Source of the DNA: Norana najaformis
Taxonomy: Eukaryota > Annelida > Clitellata > Crassiclitellata > Hormogastridae
DNA: 64,000 bases
Assembly: GCA_964023275.1 (NCBI GenBank)
Contig: OZ029915.1
Location: 3,098,745-3,162,744, forward strand
Direction: 5' to 3'
Within the stretch, counting starts at the first letter, position 1; every line of letters begins with the position of its first letter. The translations under genes and the position numbers were made by a program. The notes beneath the pieces were generated by a model. The model had not been told where the DNA came from. It made no database searches and worked only from the letters and a program-made list of their open reading frames with translations. Below are positions 21,205 to 31,095 of the stretch, piece after piece.

Positions 21205-21345
21205 ATGACTTAACTTCACCTGATTACGATTTTTGACTGTGGTTTCGCTTCAGGCGAAATTGGCCATCGACTGACGCCTCGTGCATATATAAAACTGTGC
21301 TATAGCGGTGTGTAATTCATTAGATTAGAGTAAATTAGATTCAAT
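21205..21345 (+). repeat. Family A 3' half
   Basis: TTACGATTTTTGACTGTGG, GGCCATCGACTGACGCC and GTGCTATAGCGGTGTG, with the tail TTAGATTAGAGTAAATTAGA. Confidence 0.65.
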
Positions 21346-21346
21346 T

Positions 21347-21680
21347 ATGTTAGGCTAGGCTAGACTAGGTTAGGTTAGGCTAGGCTAGGCTACGCTAGGC
21401 TAGGCGAGACCATGCAGGCTAAGCTAGGTTAGACTAGGTTAGGTTAGGTTAGGTTAGTTTAGGCTACGCTAGACTAGGCGAGATCAGGCTAAGCTAGGCT
21501 ATAGACTAGGTTAGGCTAGACTCGGCTAGGTTAGGCTAGACTATACTAGACTAGACTAATGTAATAGGCTTGGCTAGGCTATGCTATGCTAGACTAGGTT
21601 AGGTTAGGCTAGGTTAGACTAGATTAGACTAGGTTAGTTTAGGTTAGGCTAGGCTAGACTAGACTAGGCTAGACTAAACA
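21347..21680. repeat. Degenerate TTAGG/TAGGC/TAGAC pentamer array
   Basis: About 330 bases built from five-base units TAGGC, TTAGG, TAGAC and TACGC (for example GGCTAGGCTAGGCTACGCTA). Unlike the tract at 19.7 kb it is highly variegated. It starts at the tail of the family A copy, whose unit TTAGA differs by one base, so tail-seeded growth is a possible origin. Confidence 0.85.
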
Positions 21681-21984
21681 AATACAATGCCATATAACTG
21701 GCCATGCACTATCGCGCGCCGAGGTTAAGAATATTAACTCTTCATCACTTGACGTCCAAGGCTGTCTCTCTGGCTTAGCTTCAGAAACTTCGCTTGTATC
21801 TGTAGGCCTACATGCAGTCTCCTATAGATCTCGATTGGTCTTCGTCGGCAAAAAAAAGAGCGCTACAGCAAGTCCACACAAGACATCTGCCATCTGGCGA
21901 ATGCTGCGCTCGTAAGCTGCCTTCGCTAGATGGTGGAATTTTGCTCTACACGTTTTAGTAATAATAATAAATTTTATTGATAAA
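21681..21984. other. Unique, nothing recognised
   Basis: Moderate GC, no gene supported. A short palindromic pattern CATCTGGCGAATGCTGCGC ... GCCTTCGCTAGATG lies at 21892-21935. Confidence 0.35.
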
Positions 21985-22145
21985 ATTAGGATGATGACGA
22001 TGAGTTCGCTCCCGTTGACTTCCTAGAAGGCAGTTTTAAGTGAGCAACTTGTCCAACGTCGCTGCGCAGTGGCTTCAGGCAGATTCGAACCCGCGACACT
22101 CCGATTTCGAGGCCAATTTGATTTCTACGACCGTTCTAGTCTCAT
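21985..22145 (-). repeat. tRNA-derived SINE, family F1
   Basis: On the minus strand the B box reads GGGTTCGAATC, followed by TGCCTGAAGCCACTGCGC, AACGTTGGACAAGTTGCTCA and GGGAGCGAACTCATCGTCAT. It matches 34438-34655 (plus) and 32133-32322 (minus), and ends in a (CAT)n-like tail. Confidence 0.75.
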
Positions 22146-22199
22146 TGGTTTCTAGTGTTTCCAGACAACAATTTTTAGAGATTGTAAATCTGTCTCAGA

Positions 22200-22300
22200 T
22201 GGAACAAACTGGCAGACAGAGAGGCAGACAAAGAGGTAGATAGAGAAGCAGACAGGCACACAGACAGACAGACAGTCAAGCAGACAAACAAGATGAAATG
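22200..22300. repeat. (CAGA)n-rich stretch
   Basis: GGCAGACAGAGAGGCAGACA-type degenerate tetranucleotide. Confidence 0.8.
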
Positions 22301-22394
22301 ATGGCGACGATAAGAATGACGATGGTTGCCACTCCTATCATATCCTGATCTTGTAACTCACAGTGTGCGCTCAATGTACTCATTTGTATCCGAT

Positions 22395-22517
22395 CTGGCC
22401 AGGTTGCACCAGTGGTACAGAGTTCTTGTAATGTCTTTCATTCCCGGCGGGAACTTAACCTGGTAAACGCTGTTTAACAGCCCAACACAGTAACCACTAT
22501 ACTAAGCGGGTAAACTG
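22395..22517 (-). repeat. tRNA-like SINE head
   Basis: Minus strand reads CCCGCTTAGTATAGTGGTTA (an A-box region as in tRNA-Asp-like genes) and, 45 bases on, AGGTTAAGTTCCCGCC (a B-box region). Acceptor arms do not pair, so it is a tRNA-derived SINE or tRNA pseudogene, not a working tRNA. Confidence 0.5.
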
Positions 22518-22567
22518 TAATCAAAAGCGTCCTGAATATTGGTCGTCATAGGTGCCAAGTTGTTTAC

Positions 22568-22920
22568 TAATTGCTATCATACATCTGGATTGCCTTCATA
22601 CACCTGAATTGCCGTCATACACATGGATTGCCATCATACACCTGGATTGCCATCGTATACCTGGATTGCCATCATACACCTGGATTGCTGTCTTACACCT
22701 GGATTGCCTCTGCAACACCTGAATTACTAGGATACATCCGGATTGTCATCAGGATTTCGCTGGACAAAATACATCTGGGTTGCCAATGCATTACCTGGAT
22801 TGCCAACACATATCTAGATTGGTGGCAACCGTCTGGACTGCCAACGTACATAGTTAGGCTTATGGTCAAGTTGCCGACGTTGTCCTGGATTCCAGGCATA
22901 TACCTGGATTGCCAAAATAA
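22568..22920. repeat. 18-19 bp minisatellite
   Basis: About 18 copies of a unit like CACCTGGATTGCCATCATA with many variants. The ORF at 22571-22951 (WIAxxxLDC repeats) is a by-product of the near-18 period. Confidence 0.88.
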
Positions 22921-23301
22921 CCCGTATAGTTACCATAGGAGCCAAACTTAAATCTAAGAAAAAATTACAATTTTATACATTAAAAGAAAAAAGGTGTTCC
23001 CAAGTTCAAAACGTCTGAGAATTTTAAAAATAAATGCATGATTCATATCCTAACAGTGATAGTCTTGTAAGTTGAAAGTTCATGTATTAACTGCATGCAG
23101 AAAATAAGCGATCACAAAAATAATGTTCAGGACTATTAATCGGGTCAAATATGCCAGTTGCTTTATTTGCTCATAATTTGCAGGTCTTTGTTGATTAGTT
23201 GAAGTCTTTTTTCCCGTCGACAAAGAATCAAAAGCCCCATAAGATGCATTTCACTCATGAAGTTTCGCGCAGTTTGTGTAAATCATTCTTGTGTTTTTCA
23301 G
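22921..23301. other. Unique, possible intron
   Basis: AT-rich and free of repeats. It ends in TTCTTGTGTTTTTCAG, a good polypyrimidine tract and acceptor for the candidate exon that follows. Confidence 0.35.
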
Positions 23302-23464
23302 GGTCTGATACAAAGATGTCCATGATAAGTTCTCTGACAGAAAGATATCACTGTTTGGGTCTCGTAGAAATAAATCAAGGTGGCGATGACGTGAATAGAA
23401 CACACTTGTGGAAACTGTTGTATCTCCATCACTGCTTGATCATCTCACTGCAGGAAAACTCCAG
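23302..23464 (+). CDS. Candidate internal exon, host gene of unknown product
   Basis: 163 bases bounded by a strong acceptor (TTCTTGTGTTTTTCAG at 23286-23301) and a strong donor (CCAG then GTAAGA at 23465-23470), with one frame open throughout. The peptide includes TERYHCLGLVEINQGGDDVN and RTHLWKLLYLHHCLIISLQE. Composition is balanced, unlike the low-complexity ORFs around it, and I see no second copy in the window. The length leaves one base after whole codons, so neighbouring exons must compensate for phase. I do not recognise the family. No other exon of the same gene is evident nearby. It could still be an unrecognised TE remnant. Confidence 0.4.
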
Positions 23465-23879
23465 GTAAGACAAAACTGATTAAAATCGTCATTTATTTAG
23501 AACTGTCACGAGATGTTTTCGCATGAAACACACAACCCTGCAAAAATAACATGAATATTTATTTATGTGAATAAGTGTATAATTATATTCATTAATATGT
23601 AAACATTTAATCAAATATATGCATAATATCTGGCTATGCTTGAGTAAACCCCAAAAAATCAATAATCGAGAAATGGAATCGTAAAGGTTATTACGCATAA
23701 AATGAGACAAAACTAGTTTTGTGCGTAATTTTCACTGAACGTCTCTTGTTCAATTTCCATGTAATTTTGCGACTAATTTTGCATCTCAAAATCTAATTAA
23801 TTTACACCAAAATTCTAAAATTCAGGTCAGATTAAATTCGCCATTTGTCTAAATATTTTTGCGCGAGGATGAACACATT
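23465..23879. other. Unique, possible intron
   Basis: AT-rich, begins with the donor GTAAGA, no repeats recognised up to the family K copy. Confidence 0.3.
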
Positions 23880-24083
23880 GAATAGCTGTAGCGATTTTAC
23901 TATTTGCGATAAAAATGTGCGGGTTTTAGCAAAACATTCGGAACTTAATAAACTAATCCAGTTCCTTGTTAAACTCATTCTGATATTTGGCAACTGTGTG
24001 TTGATTTTCTCATTCATAATTAGCCATCTAGGCCTTGGCAGGAAATTGTGAACAATCTACCGACAAGCTAATTACCTATATTT
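23880..24083 (-). repeat. Family K copy
   Basis: Twin of 19925-20128 with three differences (G/T, T/A and G/A within the first 60 bases) and identical thereafter. On the minus strand the reading continues SQIVKSLQLFNVFILAQKYL, extending the alignment with 16189-16404. Confidence 0.85.
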
Positions 24084-24318
24084 TTAATAAGTTTTTCTTA
24101 ATTGCATTTTTCACTTTTAAGAAAACTTAAGAATGGCAATATTTACACATATATGTCTATCATAATTATATGCATATAAATGTATAAATATATAAACATG
24201 TTGTCTTTGTGTGTGCGCAAATATTGCATATATATATAGATGCATGCAGCATAATAAATATTGCTTATATGTAATGCATGAATATATTATATATATTTTA
24301 AATATACACAGCTGTATT
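24084..24318. other. AT-rich, nothing recognised
   Basis: TATATATGCATATAA-type low-complexity patches. Confidence 0.5.
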
Positions 24319-24603
24319 ATATAATATAAGTTAGAATTCATTATATAATGTATGTAATCGTAATCGTAATTTCGAGATTTCTACAGCGCCTAATGAAAGC
24401 CACGTCACGGGGACGAGCTTATTGACAGGCGCTCAGTCAAAACAAAATCGATAGGCAAAGTGTTCGGTTCCAGGTCAAGACCTAAAAGTCAGACAAAGAG
24501 ACAGCATGGCAGCTACGATGGGTAGTATTTGGGGTTGGAGCAGAGAGAGAGGTAAGACGAAGAAGGGTTGCATAATATAATATAAGTTAGAATTCATTAT
24601 ATA
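24319..24603 (-). mobile_element. Family B element between 29-bp direct repeats
   Basis: The 29 bases at 24319-24347, starting ATATAATATAAGTTAGAATT, are repeated exactly at 24575-24603. Between them lies a 227-base family B element on the minus strand with tail complement TAATCGTAATCGTAATTTCG at the left and CCAACCCCAAATACTACCC near its 5' end. The direct repeat is best read as an unusually long target-site duplication. Confidence 0.88.
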
Positions 24604-25189
24604 CAATTAAAAAATATATCTACAATATATATACAATATATATAGTATAAGCTATAACTTATGTAATATATGTATATTTATTAAGGAACCTTAACTCGTA
24701 TATGTTTCCAAATTCAGTTGTCTAAATAAATGCACTTCTTTATATAGATCTTGCATACACAATGTACACACATGCATATCACACTGTGTGGTATTTGTCA
24801 AATTATATAGCGCCTCATTCAGGAAAAACTACTCAGGGGTGTTCAAATGCTAAAATTTAAATTGCAGCAATAAGTATTTAAATATTAATAACAACAGCAA
24901 AATATTATTCCACGCATTTTACACTGGTGCGTGTAAAATGCATGTTCAATAAATCCACAGTAATTATCGTACTCCATTGTCCAACAGCTAAATGCACAGC
25001 TATTTTGTAGCTAAGATGCCTGTATGTATATAAATGGCCATTTATATAGCGCCTATTAGAACCTAACGAATGCGCTAAGACAGATAGGCCCAGGCAAAGC
25101 TTTGGGGAAGAAAACTGCAAAATAGTGTGCACTTTAAAACTACACAAAAGTGTGAAGTGAAACTTTCTATGCAGTTGTGCGGAATAATT
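24604..25189. other. AT-rich with two TATATAGCGCC motifs
   Basis: AATTATATAGCGCCTCATTC at 24803 and TTTATATAGCGCCTATTAGA at 25041 are the inverted GGCGCTATAT motif found at LINE/SINE 3' ends, so these are probably 3' scraps of minus-strand retroelements. No coding potential. Confidence 0.45.
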
Positions 25190-25545
25190 CCACATTAATG
25201 TCTTAGAGACGGCAGAAGCAGAGAGGAGACTGATTGAATTAATCAAAAACAGGAACCTTTTATACTTCGGACATGTGCTACGAAAGACTGGAGACTTCTT
25301 AGATGAAGAGTTCATGCAGGGCACAATTCCTGGATCCCGAGCTCGGGGAAGACCCAAGATGATATGGATAGACAACATCAAGTCGTGGACTGAATTATCG
25401 TTCGACCAGTTATTACAGGAGACAAGGGACAGAAGCAGATGGCACAAAACTGTCCGTGGTGTATACCCAATCCTCGGCTCGAGGACGGTTCAAGACAAGA
25501 CAATACGAGACAAGACAAGACAAGGCAAGACAAGGCAAGATAAAT
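25190..25545 (+). repeat. LINE RT C-terminal fragment (AAGAC tail)
   Basis: The open frame reads ERRLIELIKNRNLLYFGHVL, then RKTGDFLDEEFMQGTIPG, RGRPKMIWIDNIKSWT and LLQETRDRSRWHKTVRGV. The motifs LxxFGHVxR, GRPxxxWxDNIxxW and DRxxWxxxV are the signature C-terminal segment of many LINE RTs. It runs into (AAGAC)n at 25493-25542. A 64-base copy of the same 3' end was inserted at 62579-62642. Confidence 0.85.
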
Positions 25546-25984
25546 GTGCAAGAGTGAGAGCCGCACCTCAGTGTCGAGTCAATGTGGATGCAAACTCCAA
25601 ACTTTCGACAAGAGTGCGCATACTTTGTTTCGACCAAGGCAGACAGCAAAGACAAAATTGTAAAGGAAGACATCGAGGACTTACCTTAAATTAACTATAA
25701 GTATATAACTGTCAAATATATACGGGGAATGTTAACGCAGAGCATCCAATCAGAATAATACACGATGTCTGCTATACCGTATATATATATTTATACTGCC
25801 TAAATATTATATAAATAGCGATATACTGTATATACTGCCTAAACCCGGCTCGTACACTGTTTGTTTCAGTGTGTTCACGCATAGAAAAGTGCTCATTTAT
25901 ATTTCGATTGCTATCTTACCTTAACAATGTCAAGAGGCGATCCTAATCAAGCGGAACTCATGTCCTTTCTGGGATTCCTTTTGT
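25546..25984. other. Unique, nothing recognised
   Basis: No supported gene; a short (TA)n patch at 25782-25795. Confidence 0.35.
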
Positions 25985-26232
25985 GTCCCTGCAAATTGCA
26001 AAAAACCGAACTTGATGCAGAAGGTCGTTCAGAGGAAACTGGGATTATTTGGCCAAACAAGAGAGGACGACCTCACAAAGAATGGATAAACGACATAATC
26101 GAATGGTGTGGAACATCACTCCAGGAGCTGAGCCACGCCGCACTGGAAAGACAACAATGGAAGAACATAGTGAGAACGGCATCGGACACCTATAGTCGTT
26201 GAGCCCATGCCATGGTTTATGATGATGATGAC
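25985..26232 (+). repeat. LINE RT C-terminal fragment, GAT tail
   Basis: From 26059 the frame reads KRGRPHKEWINDIIEWCGTS then LQELSHAALERQQWKNIVRT and stops at 26200. GRPxxxWxxDIxEWxGxSLQExxxAAxxRxxWKxIV is the classic LINE RT ending. The 3' tail TTATGATGATGATGAC follows within 25 bases, so this family ends in (GAT)n. Confidence 0.85.
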
Positions 26233-26517
26233 ACGTGAGGTCACCAAAGGTCAAAAGACCAAAGCTCAAGTTGTAAGGTCAGTCAGTCTTTAACTAACCC
26301 ATAGTATCAATCAATCAATATAGAACGCCATTTACAGTTAGTTCTGCCAAATCCACATCAGATGCAGGTCATAAACCTCACGAACATACCCATTACATGC
26401 CCCGTCATTCTCCAGCCCCAAAAGACTTAACCCCGTTTAGGATCCACTTGACTCGCCATCTGCTTAACAGTCACTTTATTGATTCGGGGTCATATTACTA
26501 TTAGTTTGTTAATTATA

Positions 26518-27130
26518 TAGACAGATGATATAGCGCCATTTGGTACAACACAAAAGCTCTGCTAATGCTAACCTGAATGATGTTAAATGTCATTAAGAAC
26601 AGTAAAAATGCCAGCAAGCGAAACAACGCAGAGATGAGATAGCAAGAGGAGTCACCAATGGTGGGCCCACGCATGCACGTAGAGCCCAACCAGTTGATTC
26701 TAATTCAGAGTGGATAGATGACACGATGTTCAGAGTTCCTTGGTGGTGTAGAAGGACGACATACGGTAGAGTTCACGGTACACGATTACACCACCGCCCG
26801 GTAGTTCTCTGTGGTAGATGTCTCAGCGCAAGGATATCCCTTGAACCGGTAGAACAGCTATTCATCATCACTTGCTGGTAGGAAGGTCAGAGAGGCACCA
26901 AATTGGGTTATTTCAAAGACCCTCGTCGCTTCTACTACCCCGAGACCATTACCCGACTGAAGACGGAGTACATAAGTCCGTAGATTTGAATTTCGACCTC
27001 GTACACAAGGAAGCCCAACCCTTCTCCAGCCGTCAGGTACGGTAAGATGATATGTTTAGAAAATACCGCCCTAAATGTCCGAAATCTGCGGCGGAAAGGA
27101 AGATTGATTCCGACACGGAGAGCAGGCAAT
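26518..27130 (-). repeat. Diverged family I retroelement 3' region
   Basis: ATATAGCGCCATTTGGTACA at 26529, AATGTCATTAAGAACAGTAA at 26585 and GAGCCCAACCAGTTGATTC at 26682 keep the order seen at 29925-30290 (ATATAGCGCC, TTGACATTAAGAATAAAAT, GAGCCCAAGCAACAGGTTT). The minus-strand ORF at 26935-27129 shows no clear domain. Confidence 0.55.
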
Positions 27131-28109
27131 GTTTAAATTGTTTTCTGTGACTTTCACAGTTGAAATAATTTAAATTTGTGAAATATTTATATTTGATCCT
27201 TGTACGAAACAGGTCCGACTATCCGAAGACAGAAATTATTAATCAAGAATTATTACTTATTAATTAAGAATTAATAATTAAGAATTACTAATTAAGAATT
27301 AAAGCCAAAAATCAGTACTGCACTGATATGTTTAAACGAAAACTATTACAGTAAGCAAAACATGAAACATGTAATTGTATTGCTTGCATTTTAACAAATC
27401 CTCGTAAAAATATAATAATCACTATCTTCACAAATACGGATATATTAAGCTTACTTTTTAGCAGTTCCCTAGTCTAACCATGAGGAAGCCACCGGCGCTC
27501 TAGATGTTTCTAATTAATTAATTAATAATTATAAATTTAAAATGTCAGCTCAAGTACTAAGAGTAGCACTGTAAATAGAATCTCAATTGTTTTAAAAAGT
27601 TAAAAGTTTTGGCTTCCTGCGGTCTAAAGCATTCAAGAAGCAATTGGCTCCTTATTATGCTAACTTTTGCTTATATTCATTGTGTCATTGGCGTCATGCG
27701 CACCCACACATTTTATAATTATATAATTATTATATTATAATTATACTTTATATAATTATACTTAATATATATAATTTTGTAATTACTGAGGGATCATTTC
27801 TATCTCGGGAAAAAACTTAATATATTAAATTATATATAAATTATATATATATATGTACACATCAAGCTACTGGTGCATTAATATGTATATATATTGACTA
27901 TATATCCTAGTAATATCGTATGTCTGCGTATGTATGTGTTTATAATAGAGCTACATAAATTTGTGACGTAAACATTCAAACGACGTCACAGTAAAACAAA
28001 TTAGGTGAAACTGAATATGCACACGAGATCCATCTTTGCAGAATTCATAAAACTCCATATGAATCTAATCTCTAAAGAATACACAGAAAATGGTCTTCGT
28101 CGCAGATAC
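27131..28109. other. AT-rich, nothing recognised
   Basis: TTAATAATTAAGAATTA repeats at 27235-27305 and TATAATTATA at 27715-27775; no gene. Confidence 0.5.
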
Positions 28110-28480
28110 AACATCTGCTTCCGTTTCTAAGTGGATTGTTTGAGTTGCCAGCAGCTGTAACCAGATAAAAGCTAGACCGGAAATTGAGTTCGTGGTTGTT
28201 ATTTCTGCCGCAATCGGCTGAAAGCTTTAGGTCACTGCTCTCAAAAAGGCGATTTGTTTCCCGTGTTTGTTTTTGGCCCGGCGTATACGATAACCCGTCT
28301 AAAGTCGGAAAATTGAAAAATTGGTTTAATAATGCATTGAACTAGGTTGGAAGTGCTGAACAATTAGGTGACAGCCGCATGTATTTATCACAGATACTAG
28401 AAAGTTATATTATCTATAATGTTATTTATTTAATTTATTTAATTTATTTAATTCAACTTGCTTACCCACTGTAGCCTGGC
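28110..28480 (+). repeat. Decayed LINE tail plus family K remnant
   Basis: From about 28133 one frame gives GLFELPAAVTR then KLSSWLLFLPQSAESFRSLL, like the WNSLPAAV...KxLDSFKxxL ending of LINE RTs. At 28330-28400 LNxVGSAEQLGDSRMYLSQI matches family K. Together they suggest K lies downstream of, or within, a LINE-type unit. Confidence 0.5.
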
Positions 28481-28484
28481 CTCT

Positions 28485-28640
28485 GGTTTCTGTGACCTAT
28501 TGGAATTCGACCCGGCTTCTCCAGCAGTTTATGATTTTAGATTGCTATTTTGACTTGAAGCGGCCATCGACTGATGCCTTGAGCATTATGATTACGGCGC
28601 TATAGAAGTCAATAGATTAAATTAGATTTATCCCAAATAG
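28485..28640 (+). repeat. Family A element, best plus-strand copy
   Basis: GCTTACCCACTGTAGCCTGG, CCTCTGGTTTCTGTGACC, GGAATTCGACCCGGCTTCTC, GCGGCCATCGACTGATGCC and ACGGCGCTATAGAAGTCAAT, with the tail AGATTAAATTAGATTTA. Preceded by (TTTAATTTA)n at 28428-28455. Confidence 0.7.
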
Positions 28641-28704
28641 TAAAGTTATGTCTTTTTATATACATGCTTTGTATTAACGTTTACTTAAAGACGCTGTCAT
28701 ATCT

Positions 28705-28805
28705 AGATGATTGGCGATACATACATACCGTACATACATGCATACATACATATGTTCATATCCATACTGACATGCAGATGTATTAATGTATGCGTATATG
28801 TATGC
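28705..28805. repeat. Short CATA/TATG microsatellite
   Basis: CATACATACATGCATACATA-like, about 95 bases. Confidence 0.8.
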
Positions 28806-29539
28806 CGACTGCTTCCGGCCCAGTTCTTCCATGCAGAAATGGACCGGAAACAGTTGACGGAACTTGTTACAAATTCTTTCTATAAATAATCGATTTTCTT
28901 GCTTAAATTTACGATGTCTGATGATTTTTATGGTATTGTGTGCTGGCAGGTATGGTTTATTTCACATCCGCACCCGGAAACTTGAACTTTGGACCTAATT
29001 TGTGTACATTGTTTACAGAATAGGCCGACCGATTCACCCAGTGAGCCTCCCTCCACTCTCTAGAATTGTTATTACGAATTCTAGTTCCATACTAACACGG
29101 CCGGTGTGGTGCGAGATCGGTTCCCGGGGGGAAAACGGTTCCGACACATTGTGAATGGTTGGACCGATGACGTTAGGTAGCAGTTTATTGCCGCTTGCTC
29201 GTCAAAATAATGTTTTTCCTAAATACGACCGCATAACTATCGACTACTTGCAATGAGTGGAGGCTTTGGGTTTCTATTTCTCACCTACTGAAATACTGTT
29301 TTGCATCAGATCATCAGATTTTGCTAGCAAGACAGCAGGGTGCTTTAAAATTGCTTCACTACGTCGTGCCTTGTCAACAAAAATAGCTGTGGTCGGAACG
29401 ATTTTCGCCCTCGGAACCGAGCTAGCACTAAACCCGAATTCATTCGGTTTTCTAGTGCTGGTGAGTTGCCCATCAGCTGAAGTCCTCGCTCGTTACTGCG
29501 CATGCCCCGTCTCCTTGCTAAAGCTCACTGTGGCGGTTT
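28806..29539. other. Unique, nothing recognised
   Basis: At 29160-29230 ATGACGTTAGGTAGCAGTTT and GCTCGTCAAAATAATGTTTT then CCTAAATACGACCGC loosely resemble the family B middle. The 129-codon ORF at 29257-29646 overlaps the next SINE and shows no domain. Confidence 0.4.
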
Positions 29540-29820
29540 CGTGTGCCTGGTCAGTGATCATGTGGTTGTGGGTTCGACTCCGTGTAACGACCTTGGACAA
29601 GTTGTTTGTGCACACCGTACCTCTGGGACCAAGCAGTACAGTATAAGTTGATACCGGCGTCAGCTGGGAAGTAAACGACAAGTCCTAGGATGCACTGGCC
29701 CCGTGTCCAGGACATTGGGATTCTCCACTGCTGGCTCAAGGGCTAAGAAAAGGAAATGAGCGCCTCCCATACTGCTCACTCGTAGGATATGGGATACTTT
29801 ACTTACTTCCTGATTGTTCT
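29540..29820 (+). repeat. tRNA-derived SINE, family F2
   Basis: Head with CCTGGTCAGTGATCATGTGG and a perfect B box GGTTCGACTCC at 29572-29582. Then GTAACGACCTTGGACAAGTT, ACCAAGCAGTACAGTATAAG, GTGTCCAGGACATTGGGATT and GAGCGCCTCCCATACTGC, ending GATATGGGATACTTTACTTA. Best-preserved F2 copy. Confidence 0.8.
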
Positions 29821-29924
29821 TCCATGCAAGATTATCTTAAGGAGCTGGACTGTCTGGCATGATAAAAGTCTAACTTATTACCCAGAAATGTCACTGGAAT
29901 ATCAGTATGTATGTGTGTAGCGAG

Positions 29925-30290
29925 ATACTTAATATAGCGCCTTTCAATTGCCTCACGAAGGTGCTACTACGCTAGCCTAAGTCGTGTTAATTGACATTAA
30001 GAATAAAATTAAAAACAAAATTCGGTCATTTAGCTAACAGTATTCAGATTACTAGGAAATCTCACAAGTAGCAGACTCGAGCACACACGCTGAGCCCAAG
30101 CAACAGGTTTCCATCTTGAGTCGACAGACAACGTATCCAGAGTTCGTGGACCGAGTGGCAATAGCCACTGGCAATAGTGTCCCCAGTTCACGAGAATACC
30201 ACCATCCAAAGCCATCCCTTGGAGGTGGTATAGGCGGAGACCGAAAATAACCTGAGCCAACAGGTCGCCAAATGGCTGATGCCAGGAAAG
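29925..30290 (-). repeat. Family I retroelement 3' region
   Basis: The left edge TATGTATGTGTGTAGCGAG then ATATAGCGCCTTTCAATTGC is the complement of the 3' end. The segment with GAGCCCAAGCAACAGGTTTC and GACAACGTATCCAGAGTTCG recurs inverted at 41941-42170. The coding potential is broken and no RT motif can be read with confidence. Confidence 0.6.
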
Positions 30291-30299
30291 GATAATGCC

Positions 30300-30595
30300 A
30301 ATGACGATGATGATGATGATGAAGATGAAGATGATGATGAAGATGATAATGATGAAAAATGATAATGATGAAGATGATGATGATGATGTTGATGATGATG
30401 ATAATGATGATGATAATGATGAAGAAGAAGATGATGATGATAGTGATAATGAAAATGATGAAGATGATAATGATGAAGATGATAATGATGAAGATGATAA
30501 TGATGAAGATGATAATGATGAAGATGATAATGATGAAGATGATGTTGATGAAGATGATATTGATGATGAAGATGGTGATGATAATGATGATGATG
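30300..30595. repeat. (GATGAA/GATGAT)n with 18-bp unit
   Basis: Nearly 300 bases of GAT/GAA/AAT triplets. At 30455-30545 a clean 18-base unit GATGAAGATGATAATGAT is repeated about five times. Long Asp/Glu and Met/Lys ORFs here are artefacts. Confidence 0.95.
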
Positions 30596-30799
30596 CGTGT
30601 CGATCTGTGACGGACAGCAATTCGACTAATGATAAACCCCTTTAAAAATGGTAGAACCCCTTAGAAGGAGGGTACGTAATGTGTCTTCAAGTCATCTAAA
30701 TTCGCTTGCCCTAGCTGTTACCAGGACACCCAAGCATCACCATAGCATTCTTAACCTGAATTCAGTCTTAACCTGAATTCAATCCATTGGCTGAAAAAT
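30596..30799. other. Unique, nothing recognised
   Basis: CTTAACCTGAATTCA is repeated in tandem at 30750-30780. Confidence 0.4.
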
Positions 30800-31095
30800 C
30801 CCTGAAAGCATTCATTTCAGCGTTCTTTCTCTAACCTATAACTCTCTGCGATACTTCCCATCTACTTATCTTTGGAAACTCTTTATCATCCAGTCACTCC
30901 ACTCAACCCGTTTATCCTCTTATCTCACTCTTGCCCATCCCTCTGTGACTACTCATCTTAAGTTCTCTAACCGATCCATATATCACGCTGCACCTCGACT
31001 CTGGAACGATAGCCTTCCTGAATTTCGCAATTTCTCCGTTCCTCTTTCTCTTCTGTCGTTCACTAACCATCATCTGTCTCAAGCTCCTGTGCTAA
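30800..31095 (+). repeat. LINE RT C-terminal tail ending in (TATG)n
   Basis: The frame from 30955 reads LKFSNRSIYHAAPRLWNDSL then PEFRNFSVPLSLLSFTNHHL. FSxRSxxHAAPRLWNxLPxxFRNFS is a standard LINE RT ending. GCTAAGGCGTATGTATATAA at 31091 leads directly into the microsatellite. A second, shorter 3' end with the same junction is at 32450-32490. Confidence 0.85.

Noticed and set aside
28870-28990. Splice acceptor TGTGTGCTGGCAG with a downstream exon
   Set aside because: The sequence after it has no open frame with a matching donor.
29257-29646. 129-codon ORF as a membrane protein gene
   Set aside because: Its 3' third is a family F2 SINE and the rest shows no homology or splice context.
30030-30645. 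Asp-rich, Met-rich and Ser-rich ORFs
   Set aside because: Artefacts of the GAT/GAA triplet repeat.
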